From NCBI GenBank assembly GCA_050946935.1, contig JBMNVR010000002.1, positions 1-64,000 on the forward strand: a stretch of DNA of 64,000 nt, read 5' to 3'. Position 1 is the stretch's first letter, and each line of letters opens with the position of its first letter. The notes under the pieces were generated by a model. That model ran no database searches, was not told where the DNA came from, and was given only the letters and a program-made list of their open reading frames with translations. Position numbers and translations under genes: made by a program. Origin of the DNA: UQRS01 sp050946935 (lineage in GTDB: Bacteria; Bacillota; Clostridia; Oscillospirales; Acutalibacteraceae). Shown here piece by piece: positions 17,261 to 26,246 of the stretch.

Positions 17261-18274
17261 ATGTATATTTTAAGCATAGAATCCTCTTGTGATGAGACGG
17301 CGGCGGCCGTCACCAGCGGTCGGGAGGTTTTGTCGAGTATCGTCGCCACCCAGGTGGAGGAACATAAGCTGTATGGCGGCGTGGTGCCGGAGATTGCCTC
17401 CCGCCGGCACGCCGAAGCAATTGCCGGCGTCTGTGCGCAGGCGCTGGAGGCGGCCGGCCTCTCGCTTCGGGAGATGGATGCGCTGGCCGTGACCTGCGCG
17501 CCCGGACTGATCGGCGCGCTGCTGGTCGGGGTCAATTTCGCCAAGGGCGCGGCACTGGCCGCGGACAAGCCGCTGATTCCGGTGCATCATCTGCGCGCCC
17601 ATATTGCCGCCAATTATATCACCCATCCTGCGTTGGAGCCGCCTTTCCTCTGCCTGCTGGTTTCGGGCGGGAACAGCCTGATCGTAGAGGTGAAGGACTA
17701 TACCGATTTTCATGTGATCGGGCGCACCCACGATGACGCGGCGGGGGAGTGCTTTGACAAGACCGCCCGGGCGATGGGTATGCCTTATCCGGGAGGAATC
17801 CACCTCGACCGGATGGCCGAGGGCGGGAACCCCGATGCCTATCCGCTTCCGCGGCCGACCGTGGAGGGCTGTCCTTACGATTTCAGCTTTTCCGGGCTGA
17901 AAACGGCCGTGATCAATTTAATCCACAACGCCGGGCAAAAGGGAAGGGAGCTTGACATGGTCGATCTCGCCGCCTCCTTACGAAAGCGGGTTTGCGATAT
18001 TTTGATCGAGAATACCATGAAAGCCGCGCGGGATTTCGGGTATACTAAAATCGTGCTGGCCGGCGGGGTCTCTGCCAACAGCGAACTGCGCGACCGGATG
18101 TTTAAAGAGTGCGAGCTGGCCGGGTATTCGGTTTACTATCCAACCCTCGATCTTTGCGGGGACAATGCCGCTATGGTCGGAGCACAGGCCTTTTATGAAT
18201 ATGCGGCCGGGCATGTTGCCGACGCGGGCCTCAATGCGGCGGCGACTATGGATATCGGAGAGCTGCGCTTCTGA
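17261..18274 (+). CDS. tsaD: tRNA N6-threonylcarbamoyladenosine synthase subunit TsaD
   Basis: Catalytic subunit that transfers threonylcarbamoyl to A37 of ANN-decoding tRNAs. The 337-residue protein carries the ASKHA fold landmarks: SSCDETAAAV, the metal-binding HHLRAH motif (near residue 108), SGGNS, and HDDAAGECFDK. GAAGAAGGGA precedes the ATG at a good distance. It ends the polA-deacetylase-phosphatase-rimI-tsaD series. Confidence 0.96.
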   Translation: MYILSIESSCDETAAAVTSGREVLSSIVATQVEEHKLYGGVVPEIASRRHAEAIAGVCAQALEAAGLSLREMDALAVTCAPGLIGALLVGVNFAKGAALAADKPLIPVHHLRAHIAANYITHPALEPPFLCLLVSGGNSLIVEVKDYTDFHVIGRTHDDAAGECFDKTARAMGMPYPGGIHLDRMAEGGNPDAYPLPRPTVEGCPYDFSFSGLKTAVINLIHNAGQKGRELDMVDLAASLRKRVCDILIENTMKAARDFGYTKIVLAGGVSANSELRDRMFKECELAGYSVYYPTLDLCGDNAAMVGAQAFYEYAAGHVADAGLNAAATMDIGELRF

Positions 18275-18376
18275 ACCGTTTCGTTTGATGTGTACAAAAA
18301 CTGCCGAAAAACTGTGACCTGCCTGCGGAAGATAGACACATTCTTGGTATATCTTGTTAAAATAGCCAAAAGTAAG
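18275..18376. other. intergenic start of the pckG upstream region
   Basis: No gene. A TTGTTAA half-site lies at 18354-18360. The sequence turns AT-rich toward pckG. No clear tsaD terminator was seen. Confidence 0.4.
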
Positions 18377-18393
18377 TTGGGGAAATTCCCCAA
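18377..18393. promoter_or_regulatory. perfect 17-base palindrome upstream of pckG
   Basis: TTGGGGAA-A-TTCCCCAA is a perfect palindrome about 45 bases upstream of the pckG -35 box. It looks like a dimer-binding operator; the protein is not known. Confidence 0.45.
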
Positions 18394-18436
18394 ATTCAGA
18401 TATGAAATAGAACATTGTTAATTTTTTTCGGAATCG

Positions 18437-18465
18437 TTGATTGTTAACCGCTTAACGATTATAAT
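18437..18465 (+). promoter_or_regulatory. sigma-A promoter of pckG
   Basis: TTGATT at 18437-18442, a 17-base spacer and TATAAT at 18460-18465. Confidence 0.75.
18441..18458. promoter_or_regulatory. Rex-like operator in the pckG promoter
   Basis: TTGTTAACCGCTTAACGA differs at one position from the clostridial Rex consensus TTGTTAA-N4-TTAACAA and fills the spacer between -35 and -10. Two further TTGTTAA half-sites lie upstream at 18354-18360 and 18415-18421. Rex releases DNA when NADH is high, so pckG would respond to redox state. Confidence 0.65.
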
Positions 18466-18585
18466 AGATACAACCATTGTATGAAAGTTCAGGGGAAACG
18501 GCGGGCGGAATTTCTATCGAACGGCATGTATACTTCCCCTTATCATGATGCATTTGGGGTTCGTTTTAAGAAAGGATGGTACGAA

Positions 18586-20367
18586 ATGACAACAACGAAC
18601 AAAACGCTGAATGCCTGGCTGGAGGAGATGAAAGCTCTGGTTAATCCCGATCAGGTCGTCTGGATTGACGGATCGGAAGAGCAGCTCGAAGCCCTCCGGA
18701 AAGAGGCGTGCGAGAGCGGAGAGATGATCAAGCTGAATCAGGAGAAGCTGCCCGGCTGTTACTATCACCGCACCGCGGCCAACGATGTCGCGCGGGTGGA
18801 GGACCGGACCCTGATCTGCTCGAAAAAGGAAGAGGACGCCGGCCCGACCAACCATTGGATGGATCCTGAAAAAGCGTACAAGATGCTGTATGATATTGCG
18901 CGCGGCAGCTATGCCGGCCGCACGATGTATGTCATTCCCTATTCCATGGGTCCTGTCGGTTCTCCGCTGGCCAAGATCGGCATTGAACTGACCGACTCGA
19001 TCTATGTTGTGCTGAACATGAGCATCATGACCCGCGTAGGGGCAAAGGTGCTGGAGGTTCTTGGCGACAGCAATGACTGGGTACGCGGCCTTCACTGCAA
19101 ATGCGATGTCGACCCGGAAAAGCGCTGGATCTGTCAGTTCCCGGAGGATAACACCATTATCTCGGTTAACTCGGCTTACGGCGGCAACGTGCTGCTCGGC
19201 AAAAAGTGCTTTGCGCTGCGGATCGCCTCCTACCAGGCCAAGAATGAGGGCTGGATGGCCGAGCATATGCTGATCCTCGGAATCGAAAATCCGAAGGGTG
19301 AGGTTAAGTATGTCACCGCCGCCTTCCCGTCCGCCTGCGGCAAGACCAATCTGGCCATGATGATCCCGCCGGAGGGGTACAAGGCCAAGGGGTATAAGGT
19401 TTGGACGGTCGGCGACGACATCGCCTGGATGCGTCCCGGCCCGGACGGCCGCCTGTACGCCATTAATCCGGAGAACGGCTTCTTCGGCGTGGCGCCCGGC
19501 ACCAACATGAAATCCAACCCGAATGCTCTTATTTCTACGCAGAAGGGCACCATATTCACCAATGTTGCGCGCAACCTCGACGACAACACCGTCTGGTGGG
19601 AGAGTTTGGATAAAAACCCGCCGGTCAATGCGGAAGAGTGGAAGGGCGAGAAGGTCAACGGCCCCGAGTACATTGCCGCCGGCAACAAGCTGGCGCATCC
19701 CAACAGCCGGTTTACCGCTCCGACGGCCAACTGCCCCTGCCTGAGCAGCGAGTTTGAGAATCCGCAGGGCGTGCCGATTTCCGCCATCATCTTCGGTGGC
19801 CGCCGGCCGCAGACCCTGCCGCTGGTTTACCAGTCCCGCGACTGGAACAACGGTGTGTTTGTCGGTTCGATCACCGCGTCGGAGACGACAGCCGCCGCCG
19901 CCGGTGCGGTCGGTGTTGTCCGCCGCGATCCGATGGCCATGCTGCCTTTCTGTGGGTATCACATGGGCGACTACTTCAAGCACTGGATCGAGATGGGCGA
20001 GAAACTCGGCGACAAGGCTCCGAAGATTTTCAACGTCAACTGGTTCCGCGTCGACGAGGACGGCAACTTCGTGTGGCCGGGCTTCGGCGACAATCTCCGC
20101 GTGCTGGAATGGATCCTGAAACGCTGCGACGGCGAGGTCGACGCGGTGGAGACGGCCATTGGCTATGTTCCGAAGGCGGAGGATATCAATCTTGAGGGTC
20201 TGAAGGATTTTGACATCGATACGTTGAAGTCGATTCTGGAGGTTGACAGCGCCAAGTGGGCGAAGGAAGCCGAGGGAATCGAGGAATTCTATAAGAAATT
20301 CGGCGATAAGCTGCCGGCCGAACTCCACGAGCAGTTGGAGATTCTGAAGGCCAACACTGCGGAATAA
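18586..20367 (+). CDS. pckG: phosphoenolpyruvate carboxykinase (GTP)
   Basis: A 593-residue PEPCK of the GTP/GDP type, which interconverts oxaloacetate and PEP. The P-loop FPSACGKTN at residues 247-255 includes the reactive cysteine (Cys251) of this class, and the SACGKTNL and GDDIAWM motifs are clear. In anaerobes the enzyme often works toward oxaloacetate for succinate formation. The ATG at 18586 follows AGAAAGGA; the upstream in-frame ATG at 18481 lies within about 20 bases of the -10 box and is unlikely. Rex-like control is suggested by the operator in the promoter. Confidence 0.95.
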   Translation: MTTTNKTLNAWLEEMKALVNPDQVVWIDGSEEQLEALRKEACESGEMIKLNQEKLPGCYYHRTAANDVARVEDRTLICSKKEEDAGPTNHWMDPEKAYKMLYDIARGSYAGRTMYVIPYSMGPVGSPLAKIGIELTDSIYVVLNMSIMTRVGAKVLEVLGDSNDWVRGLHCKCDVDPEKRWICQFPEDNTIISVNSAYGGNVLLGKKCFALRIASYQAKNEGWMAEHMLILGIENPKGEVKYVTAAFPSACGKTNLAMMIPPEGYKAKGYKVWTVGDDIAWMRPGPDGRLYAINPENGFFGVAPGTNMKSNPNALISTQKGTIFTNVARNLDDNTVWWESLDKNPPVNAEEWKGEKVNGPEYIAAGNKLAHPNSRFTAPTANCPCLSSEFENPQGVPISAIIFGGRRPQTLPLVYQSRDWNNGVFVGSITASETTAAAAGAVGVVRRDPMAMLPFCGYHMGDYFKHWIEMGEKLGDKAPKIFNVNWFRVDEDGNFVWPGFGDNLRVLEWILKRCDGEVDAVETAIGYVPKAEDINLEGLKDFDIDTLKSILEVDSAKWAKEAEGIEEFYKKFGDKLPAELHEQLEILKANTAE

Positions 20368-20382
20368 GCAAGTTGCATTAAA

Positions 20383-20424
20383 CAAAAAGCCTATATGGTT
20401 GACGATCAGCCATATGGGCTTTTG
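20383..20424 (+). terminator. terminator after pckG
   Basis: Stem aaaagcctatatgg/ccatatgggctttt around ttgacgatcag, rich in T at its 3' end. It could work in both directions. Confidence 0.75.
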
Positions 20425-20496
20425 TCCGGTGTTTTTCTTTTGTCTGACGGCAAATATTTCTTTAACGGAAGTCAAAAACATAGAGGAGCATGTTGT

Positions 20497-21486
20497 ATGA
20501 AGAAGAGATTTGTCTGCCTGATCACGGTTATGGCTGTATTTATGGGTATGGCTGTGACGCCGTTCAGCGCAAGCGCCGCGTCAAACCCGTATCCGTACCA
20601 GCATAACATCACCGGTCGATGGATTGTGAACTGTACTTGGTATGCCTGGCAGCAGGCGTACGAACGCACGGGAGTAGCGTTGCCGGCCTGGGGTAATGCG
20701 GGACAGTGGTACAACAACGCGGCCGCGCAGGGATGGTCGGTGGGTACCACGGCGGCGGTAAATTCAATCGCCGTCTGGACCGACGGGAGCTACGGCCACG
20801 TTGGATATGTTGTAGGTGTAGAGGGAGAATATATTTCTGTGATTGAGGGCGGCCGCTCGGATACCACAGATGGGATTGGCTCTATTAAAGTATCCGTGTA
20901 TGCCAAGCGCAACTACGGCACGCAAAGCTTGCAGGGTTTCATCTATCTTGCCGGCTCTCCGACGCCTGCGCAGGATCCGTGGACCGAGGTTTGGTCTCCG
21001 TCTGAGATTGGGGAAACCGATGCCCGGATTAACGGTTATATCCGAAACCCAAGCGGCGTTTATATTTCCACGGTTGGCTGCAGTGTTTGGGACGGGAATG
21101 GAAACCTGCTCGCCACGCATTATGAAGCCATGAGTTCGGGCTATCATACATATGATGGTGTGAAGATGTGGTTTTATATGAACAGAGACTGCGGATTAAC
21201 TCTTCAAAAAGGAAAAACATACAGATACCAGATGTTTGTAATATGCTCGGATAACCGAGCGTTTTATACCGACGTGTTCCAGTTTCGGGCCGCAGGCTCC
21301 CGCCTTGGAGATGTAAATGAAGATGGTTCTGTAACCGTGTCAGATGTTGTGGAGTTGAGAAAACAGATTATATCGGGAAGCGGCTCTTCCGATCTGTCAA
21401 GTCTTGGAGATATGGATCAAAACAATTCCCTGACCGTGTCCGACGTTGTCGCACTGCGCAATTATATTATCTCCGGCGTTGCTTGA
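20497..21486 (+). CDS. secreted CHAP-domain protein with C-terminal dockerin
   Basis: A 329-residue protein with a signal peptide (1 to about 27, ending ASA), a CHAP cysteine peptidase/amidase domain (about 33-140) with candidate catalytic Cys46 in VNCTWY and His101 in YGHVGYV, a beta-rich middle region (about 160-265), and a type I dockerin at 270-329. The dockerin has two Ca2+-loop repeats (DVNEDGSVTVSD and DMDQNNSLTVSD). CHAP enzymes cut peptidoglycan peptides or glycylspermidine-type amides; the dockerin would anchor it to a cohesin scaffold. No cohesin is encoded in this window. GAGGAG precedes the ATG by eight bases. The AT content is a little higher than in its neighbours. Confidence 0.87.
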   Translation: MKKRFVCLITVMAVFMGMAVTPFSASAASNPYPYQHNITGRWIVNCTWYAWQQAYERTGVALPAWGNAGQWYNNAAAQGWSVGTTAAVNSIAVWTDGSYGHVGYVVGVEGEYISVIEGGRSDTTDGIGSIKVSVYAKRNYGTQSLQGFIYLAGSPTPAQDPWTEVWSPSEIGETDARINGYIRNPSGVYISTVGCSVWDGNGNLLATHYEAMSSGYHTYDGVKMWFYMNRDCGLTLQKGKTYRYQMFVICSDNRAFYTDVFQFRAAGSRLGDVNEDGSVTVSDVVELRKQIISGSGSSDLSSLGDMDQNNSLTVSDVVALRNYIISGVA

Positions 21487-21613
21487 AAAGGATGCCCTAT
21501 ATACGCAACTTTGCCAACAAACTGAGTATACTACTGATGAAGTTTGCTGCGGAAACAAACGGGATACAAAGTACAAAAGATATGGCCGGTCCGGTCGGAA
21601 AGGATGACAGTAT

Positions 21614-22453
21614 ATGATCGGCGTTGTGGATGTAGGCGGCGGTCTGCGCGCGATTTACGGCGTAGGGGTATTTGATTATTGCATGGATCAGGGAATTGCC
21701 TTTGACTATTGCGCGGGCGTGTCGGCGGGCAGCGCCAATCTGGCCTCCTACCTTGCCGGGCAGCGGGGACGGAATTACCGCTTTTACACCGATTATGCCT
21801 TCCGGCGGGAGTATATGAGCTTTCATAATTATGTCCACCACGGCTCTTACATTGATCTGGATTATGTTTACTCGGTTCTCAGCAACGGCGGGGGAGAGGA
21901 TCCGCTCGATTACCCCAGCCTGTCCAAAAATCCGGCGGTTTTCACGGTCGTGGCTACCGACGCCGTGACCGGCAGGGCCTGCTATTTTTCCAAATCCGAC
22001 ATGGCGCAGGATCGGTATGATATTTTCAAGGCGTCGAGCGCGCTGCCGGTGTTTTGCCGCCCCTACCAAATTGGGGAGGGGGTCTATTACGATGGCGGCA
22101 TATCCGATCCCATCCCGTTTGAGAGAGCATTGGCCGACGGTTGCGACCGGGTGGCAGTCGTGCTGACCCGGCCTGCCGATTACCGGCGCGACGGGCGCAA
22201 GGACGCCCGTCTGGCTCGTCTTTTGCACCGCACATTCCCTGCCGCGGGAGAGGCGCTCCGACTTCGCTATAAAACCTATAACGATGCGCTCGACCGTTTG
22301 GAGCGGGCGGCCGCCGACGGCCGGGTGCTGATTATCGCGCCGGACGACTGCTGCGGGATGAACACGCTGACCAAAAATCGGGAGAATATGGATCGCCTTT
22401 ATCAAAAAGGGTACGCCGACGGCGCGAGGATTTCCGAATGGCTGGCGAAATAG
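21614..22453 (+). CDS. patatin-like phospholipase
   Basis: A 279-residue acyl hydrolase. The serine of the catalytic dyad is Ser37 in GVSAGS, the oxyanion glycine loop is DVGGGLRA near the start, and the aspartate is Asp160 in DGGISD. It matches the bacterial YjjU/RssA-type patatins that hydrolyse phospholipids or lysophospholipids in the cytoplasm or at the membrane. No signal peptide. GAAAGGATG lies upstream. Monocistronic, ending in a shared terminator with leuD. Confidence 0.9.
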   Translation: MIGVVDVGGGLRAIYGVGVFDYCMDQGIAFDYCAGVSAGSANLASYLAGQRGRNYRFYTDYAFRREYMSFHNYVHHGSYIDLDYVYSVLSNGGGEDPLDYPSLSKNPAVFTVVATDAVTGRACYFSKSDMAQDRYDIFKASSALPVFCRPYQIGEGVYYDGGISDPIPFERALADGCDRVAVVLTRPADYRRDGRKDARLARLLHRTFPAAGEALRLRYKTYNDALDRLERAAADGRVLIIAPDDCCGMNTLTKNRENMDRLYQKGYADGARISEWLAK

Positions 22454-22487
22454 TCTCCTCCTCGCCGGATCTGAAAAGTATACAACT

Positions 22488-22530
22488 GAAAATGCCCCTC
22501 TCCGTTTTTACACGGAGAGAGGCATTTTTG
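22488..22530. terminator. bidirectional terminator between the patatin gene and leuD
   Basis: The stem aaaatgcc-ctctccg/cggagagaggcatttt around a short T-rich loop has A run and T run on opposite sides, so it serves both convergent genes. Confidence 0.88.
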
Positions 22531-22567
22531 CTCCGGCCGGTTCAACAGCCGGATGAAATCTTCGGCC

Positions 22568-23047
22568 TTATCGAATCGAATTGAGAAGTCCGCCGGCTTC
22601 AATGATTTTCTGGATAAAGGGCGGGAAGGGAGCCGCCTGGAATTCCTCCCCCGTGGTGAGGTCGGTGATCTTTCCCGTGTCGAAATCGACCGAAACCTCG
22701 TCCCCGGCTGAAATGGCTTCCGCCGCTTCGGGACACTCCATGATTGGCAGGCCAATGTTGATCGCGTTGCGGTAGAAAATCCGCGCGAAGCTGCAGGCGA
22801 TCACACAGGCGATGCCGGAGGCCTTGATCGCGATGGGAGCGTGCTCCCTTGACGAGCCGCAGCCGAAGTTGCGCTGGCCGACCATGATGTCGCCCGGCTT
22901 GACCCTGGCAGTAAAGCCGGCGTCGATATCCTCCATACAATGCGCGGCCAGCTCGGCGTGGGAGCTGGTGTTGAGGTATCGGGCCGGGATGATGACGTCG
23001 GTATCCACGTTGTCGCCGTATTTATGTACAAATCCCTGTGCTTTCAT
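22568..23047 (-). CDS. leuD: isopropylmalate/citramalate isomerase small subunit
   Basis: A 159-residue aconitase-fold swivelling domain with the substrate-binding signature CGSSREHAP near residue 58. Together with LeuC it isomerises 2-isopropylmalate, or citramalate in the isoleucine route. It is the last gene of cimA-leuC-leuD, 13 bases after leuC, with AAGGAGGAAC upstream. The length fits the short LeuD form that pairs with the 420-residue LeuC. Confidence 0.94.
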   Translation of the reverse strand: MKAQGFVHKYGDNVDTDVIIPARYLNTSSHAELAAHCMEDIDAGFTARVKPGDIMVGQRNFGCGSSREHAPIAIKASGIACVIACSFARIFYRNAINIGLPIMECPEAAEAISAGDEVSVDFDTGKITDLTTGEEFQAAPFPPFIQKIIEAGGLLNSIR

Positions 23048-23060
23048 TGCCGTTCCTCCT

Positions 23061-24320
23061 TCAGATTTTGTCCGGGTCGGTGATGTAGCCGGTCACCGCG
23101 CTGGCCGCCGCCACCGCGGGCGAGGCGAGATATACCTCGCTGTCGACGTGGCCCATCCGCCCGACAAAGTTGCGGTTGGTGGTGGATATGGCCCGCTCGC
23201 CCGCCGCCAAAATGCCCATGTGTCCGCCGAGGCAGGGACCGCAGGTCGGGGTGCTGACCACCGCGCCGGCCTTAATAAAGATTTCGAGATAGCCGGCGTG
23301 CATCGCATCGAGATAAATCTGCTGTGTGGCCGGGAAGACGATACAGCGAACCGAGTCGGCCACATGCCTCCCGTCGAGGATTTTGGCTGCGACTGCCAGA
23401 TCCTCCAGCCGGCCGTTGGTGCAGGATCCGATGACGACCTGATCGATTCTGACCTGGCCGCAGTCGTCGATGGTTTTGGTGTTCTCCGGCAGATGGGGGA
23501 AAGCCACGGTCGGCCGCAGCGTAGAAAGGTCGATGGTTACCACCCGGTCGTATTCGGCGTCCGGATCGGCGGAATAGGCCTTTACCTCCCGCGCGAAGCG
23601 ACCTTTGACATAGTTCATCGTGACCTCGTCCACCGGGAAAATGCCGTTTTTCGCCCCGGCCTCAATCGCCATGTTGGCGATGCAGAGCCGGTCGTCCATC
23701 GAGAGGGCGGCCACCCCCTCGCCGCAGAATTCCAGCGAACGGTAGAGCGCGCCGTCGACCCCGATCTCCCCAATCAAATGAAGGATGACGTCCTTGCCGC
23801 TGACCCAGCCGGTCGGACGGCCGGTCAGCTCTACCCGGATGGCCGAGGGAACCTTGAACCATGCGGTGCCGTTGGCCATGCCGGCGGCCATATCGGTTGA
23901 ACCTACCCCGGTTGAAAAGGCACCCAGCGCCCCATAGGTGCAGGTGTGGGAGTCGGCGCCGATCACGCAGTCGCCCGGACCGACCAGCCCTTTCTCCGGC
24001 AATAGGGCGTGCTCAATTCCCATTTGCCCTACGTCAAAGTAGTTGACAACCCCCATCGCCTTGGCGAAGGTGCGAACCTTCTTGACCTGCTCAGCCGCCT
24101 TGATGTCCTTGTTGGGGGTAAAATGATCCATCACGAGGGCGATCCGCTCGCGATCGAAAACCTTGTCGAGGCCGTGCCTCTCCATCTCGTTCACCGCGAC
24201 GGGGGAGGTGATGTCGTTGCCCAGCACGAGATCGAGCTTCGCTTCGATCAACTGGCCGGCCTTCACCTCCGGCTGGCCGGCGTGCGCGGCCAGAATCTTT
24301 TGTGTCATTGTCATTGCCAT
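23061..24320 (-). CDS. leuC: isopropylmalate/citramalate isomerase large subunit
   Basis: A 419-residue aconitase-family protein with the [4Fe-4S] cysteines in GSCTNGR and PTCGPCLGG and the DSHTCTYGA motif. It belongs to the shorter LeuC/homoaconitase-like group found in anaerobes. The chosen ATG follows GGAG by 11 bases; two more ATGs occur in the next few codons, so the exact start may shift by up to four residues. Next to cimA, it probably acts on citramalate, and may also serve leucine synthesis. Confidence 0.94.
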   Translation of the reverse strand: MAMTMTQKILAAHAGQPEVKAGQLIEAKLDLVLGNDITSPVAVNEMERHGLDKVFDRERIALVMDHFTPNKDIKAAEQVKKVRTFAKAMGVVNYFDVGQMGIEHALLPEKGLVGPGDCVIGADSHTCTYGALGAFSTGVGSTDMAAGMANGTAWFKVPSAIRVELTGRPTGWVSGKDVILHLIGEIGVDGALYRSLEFCGEGVAALSMDDRLCIANMAIEAGAKNGIFPVDEVTMNYVKGRFAREVKAYSADPDAEYDRVVTIDLSTLRPTVAFPHLPENTKTIDDCGQVRIDQVVIGSCTNGRLEDLAVAAKILDGRHVADSVRCIVFPATQQIYLDAMHAGYLEIFIKAGAVVSTPTCGPCLGGHMGILAAGERAISTTNRNFVGRMGHVDSEVYLASPAVAAASAVTGYITDPDKI

Positions 24321-24391
24321 TTTTTGTATCACTCCGTTTTCTGTTGGTTTTTTGTATTTGCAAAGCATGTTTACACAGGTTTGCTCGGAAT

Positions 24392-25987
24392 TTATCTCGC
24401 CGGTGTGTGGGTGTCGCGCAGCTTGTATTCGATTGAGTCGACCAGGGCAAACCAGCTCGCCTCAATCAGGTCGGAGGAAACCCCGACGGTCGACCAGAGC
24501 TCCTCCCCGTCGGTGGAGGTGATCAGTACCCGAACCGTCGCGGCGGTGGCATCCTTCGGCTCCATCACCCGCACCTTGTAGTCGATCAGACGGATGCGGT
24601 CGAGCACTGGGTAAAAAACGCTCAGCGCCTCCCGCAGGGCCTTGTCCAGCGCGTTGACCGGGCCATCGCCTTCGGCCGCTGAAATTTGCATCCGGCCGCC
24701 GACCCGCACCTTAATGGTGGCGGTTGCCGAGCAGGCCTCGTCATAGGGCAGCTCATCCATGATTTTATAGCTGACCAGACTGAAGGAGCTTTCAAAAAGT
24801 CCGAGAACCCGGCGAACCAGCATCTCAAAGCTGGCGTCGGCGCCCTCGTACTGATAACCCTGCTGTTCGCGCCGCTTCAGTTCGGTGATGACGGCAGCAA
24901 CCTCCTCTGACTCGCGGGTGAGACCGGGCAGAATGGCCCGGATTTTGGAGTAGGCGGCCGTGCGGCCGGTCATTTCGGACATCAGGACGCGGCGGCGGTT
25001 GCCGACCGTTTCGGGGTCCATGTGTTCGAAGGATTTCGGGTTTTTCAGCACACCGTCGGCGTGCATGCCCGCCTTGTGCGCGAAGGCGCTGCGGCCGACA
25101 AACGGCTCGTTCCGCTTGATGGAGGTGTTGGAGATTTCGGCAATCCGGTTGGCAGTGGCGGTCAGGGCGGACAGCTTTTCCTCCGGAATCAGGCGGTAGG
25201 GAAGCTTGAGCTGCAACGCCGGAATGATCGAGGACAGCGCCGCATTGCCGCATCGCTCCCCAAATCCGAGATAGGTGCCCTGCACCTGTGTCGCGCCGGC
25301 CTGCACCGCCTCGATCGCACAAGCGACGGCGCAGCCGATGTCGTTGTGGGGGTGGATGGCCACCCGTGTACCGGGAAAGGCGGCGCAGACGGCGGCGGTG
25401 ATCTCTCCCACTTCGGCCGGGAGGGAGCCGCCCCGCGTATCGCAAAGGCAGATTGCGTTCGCTCCGCCCCGCAGGGCGGCGGCGGCTGATTCGAGCGCGT
25501 AGGCGGGATCGTCCCTGTATCCGTCGAAAAAGTGTTCGCAGTCGAAGATGACTTCTTTTCCCGCCGATTTCAAGTACCGGCAGCTTTCTTCAATCAGGGA
25601 AAGGTTTTCCACCCGCGAAATGCCGAGAATCTCGGTCGCCTGAAAGGCCCAGGATTTTCCGAAAATGCAGACCGTCTGTGTCCCTGCCGAAAGAACGGCA
25701 CGGAGATTGGAATCCTCCTGCGGCGGTGTGTTCTTTCGGCAGGTCGAGCCGAAAGCCACCAGCTTTGCCCGCAGGCCAAGGCCGGCGGCGCGCTCGAAAA
25801 ACTCCATATCCTTGGGGTTGGAGCCGGGATTGCCCGCCTCAATATATGCAACGCCCAAATCGTCGAGCGCCGCGACAATTTTCAATTTATCTTCAATCGA
25901 AAAGGCAATGCCCTCCCCCTGCGCGCCGTCGCGGAGGGTGGAATCAAATACTTCAATCGGCCTTTTTGCGTCGGATGTGTACTGCAT
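24392..25987 (-). CDS. cimA: citramalate synthase
   Basis: A 531-residue HMGL-like TIM-barrel enzyme that condenses pyruvate and acetyl-CoA to (R)-citramalate. The N-terminal STLRDGAQGEG, the metal ligands in AIHPHNDIG and the C-terminal allosteric LeuA dimer domain (about 395-525) are present. The opening RPIEVFDSTLRDGAQGEGI and the overall length fit the clostridial CimA/LeuA-related subgroup rather than isopropylmalate synthase. AAAGGAG precedes the ATG by six bases. First gene of cimA-leuC-leuD, giving 2-oxobutyrate without threonine. Confidence 0.9.
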   Translation of the reverse strand: MQYTSDAKRPIEVFDSTLRDGAQGEGIAFSIEDKLKIVAALDDLGVAYIEAGNPGSNPKDMEFFERAAGLGLRAKLVAFGSTCRKNTPPQEDSNLRAVLSAGTQTVCIFGKSWAFQATEILGISRVENLSLIEESCRYLKSAGKEVIFDCEHFFDGYRDDPAYALESAAAALRGGANAICLCDTRGGSLPAEVGEITAAVCAAFPGTRVAIHPHNDIGCAVACAIEAVQAGATQVQGTYLGFGERCGNAALSSIIPALQLKLPYRLIPEEKLSALTATANRIAEISNTSIKRNEPFVGRSAFAHKAGMHADGVLKNPKSFEHMDPETVGNRRRVLMSEMTGRTAAYSKIRAILPGLTRESEEVAAVITELKRREQQGYQYEGADASFEMLVRRVLGLFESSFSLVSYKIMDELPYDEACSATATIKVRVGGRMQISAAEGDGPVNALDKALREALSVFYPVLDRIRLIDYKVRVMEPKDATAATVRVLITSTDGEELWSTVGVSSDLIEASWFALVDSIEYKLRDTHTPAR

Positions 25988-26052
25988 GCCATTCTCCTTT
26001 CGCATTGCCGGTGCAGGAATTCTGGCCTGCCGGGTGATGCATGTTATCAAAT

Positions 26053-26081
26053 ATTATACATTCTGTGGCTTTGCCTTGCAA
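26053..26081 (-). promoter_or_regulatory. sigma-A promoter of the cimA operon
   Basis: On the reverse strand TTGCAA (26081-26076), a 17-base spacer and TATAAT (26058-26053). The leader is about 60 bases. No T-box was seen. Confidence 0.75.
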
Positions 26082-26246
26082 GCCGGAATTCCCGGGTTTT
26101 TAATAATTTTACATTTTCAGCAGCGTTGCAGGGCAATTTGTCTCGGAACGCGTTAAAAATGTGACATGATTACAAATGTTCAGCCCTGATTATCACAATC
26201 TGAGGTGTATACTTTCACTGGATTTATTTTGGGTTGAGCTATATTG

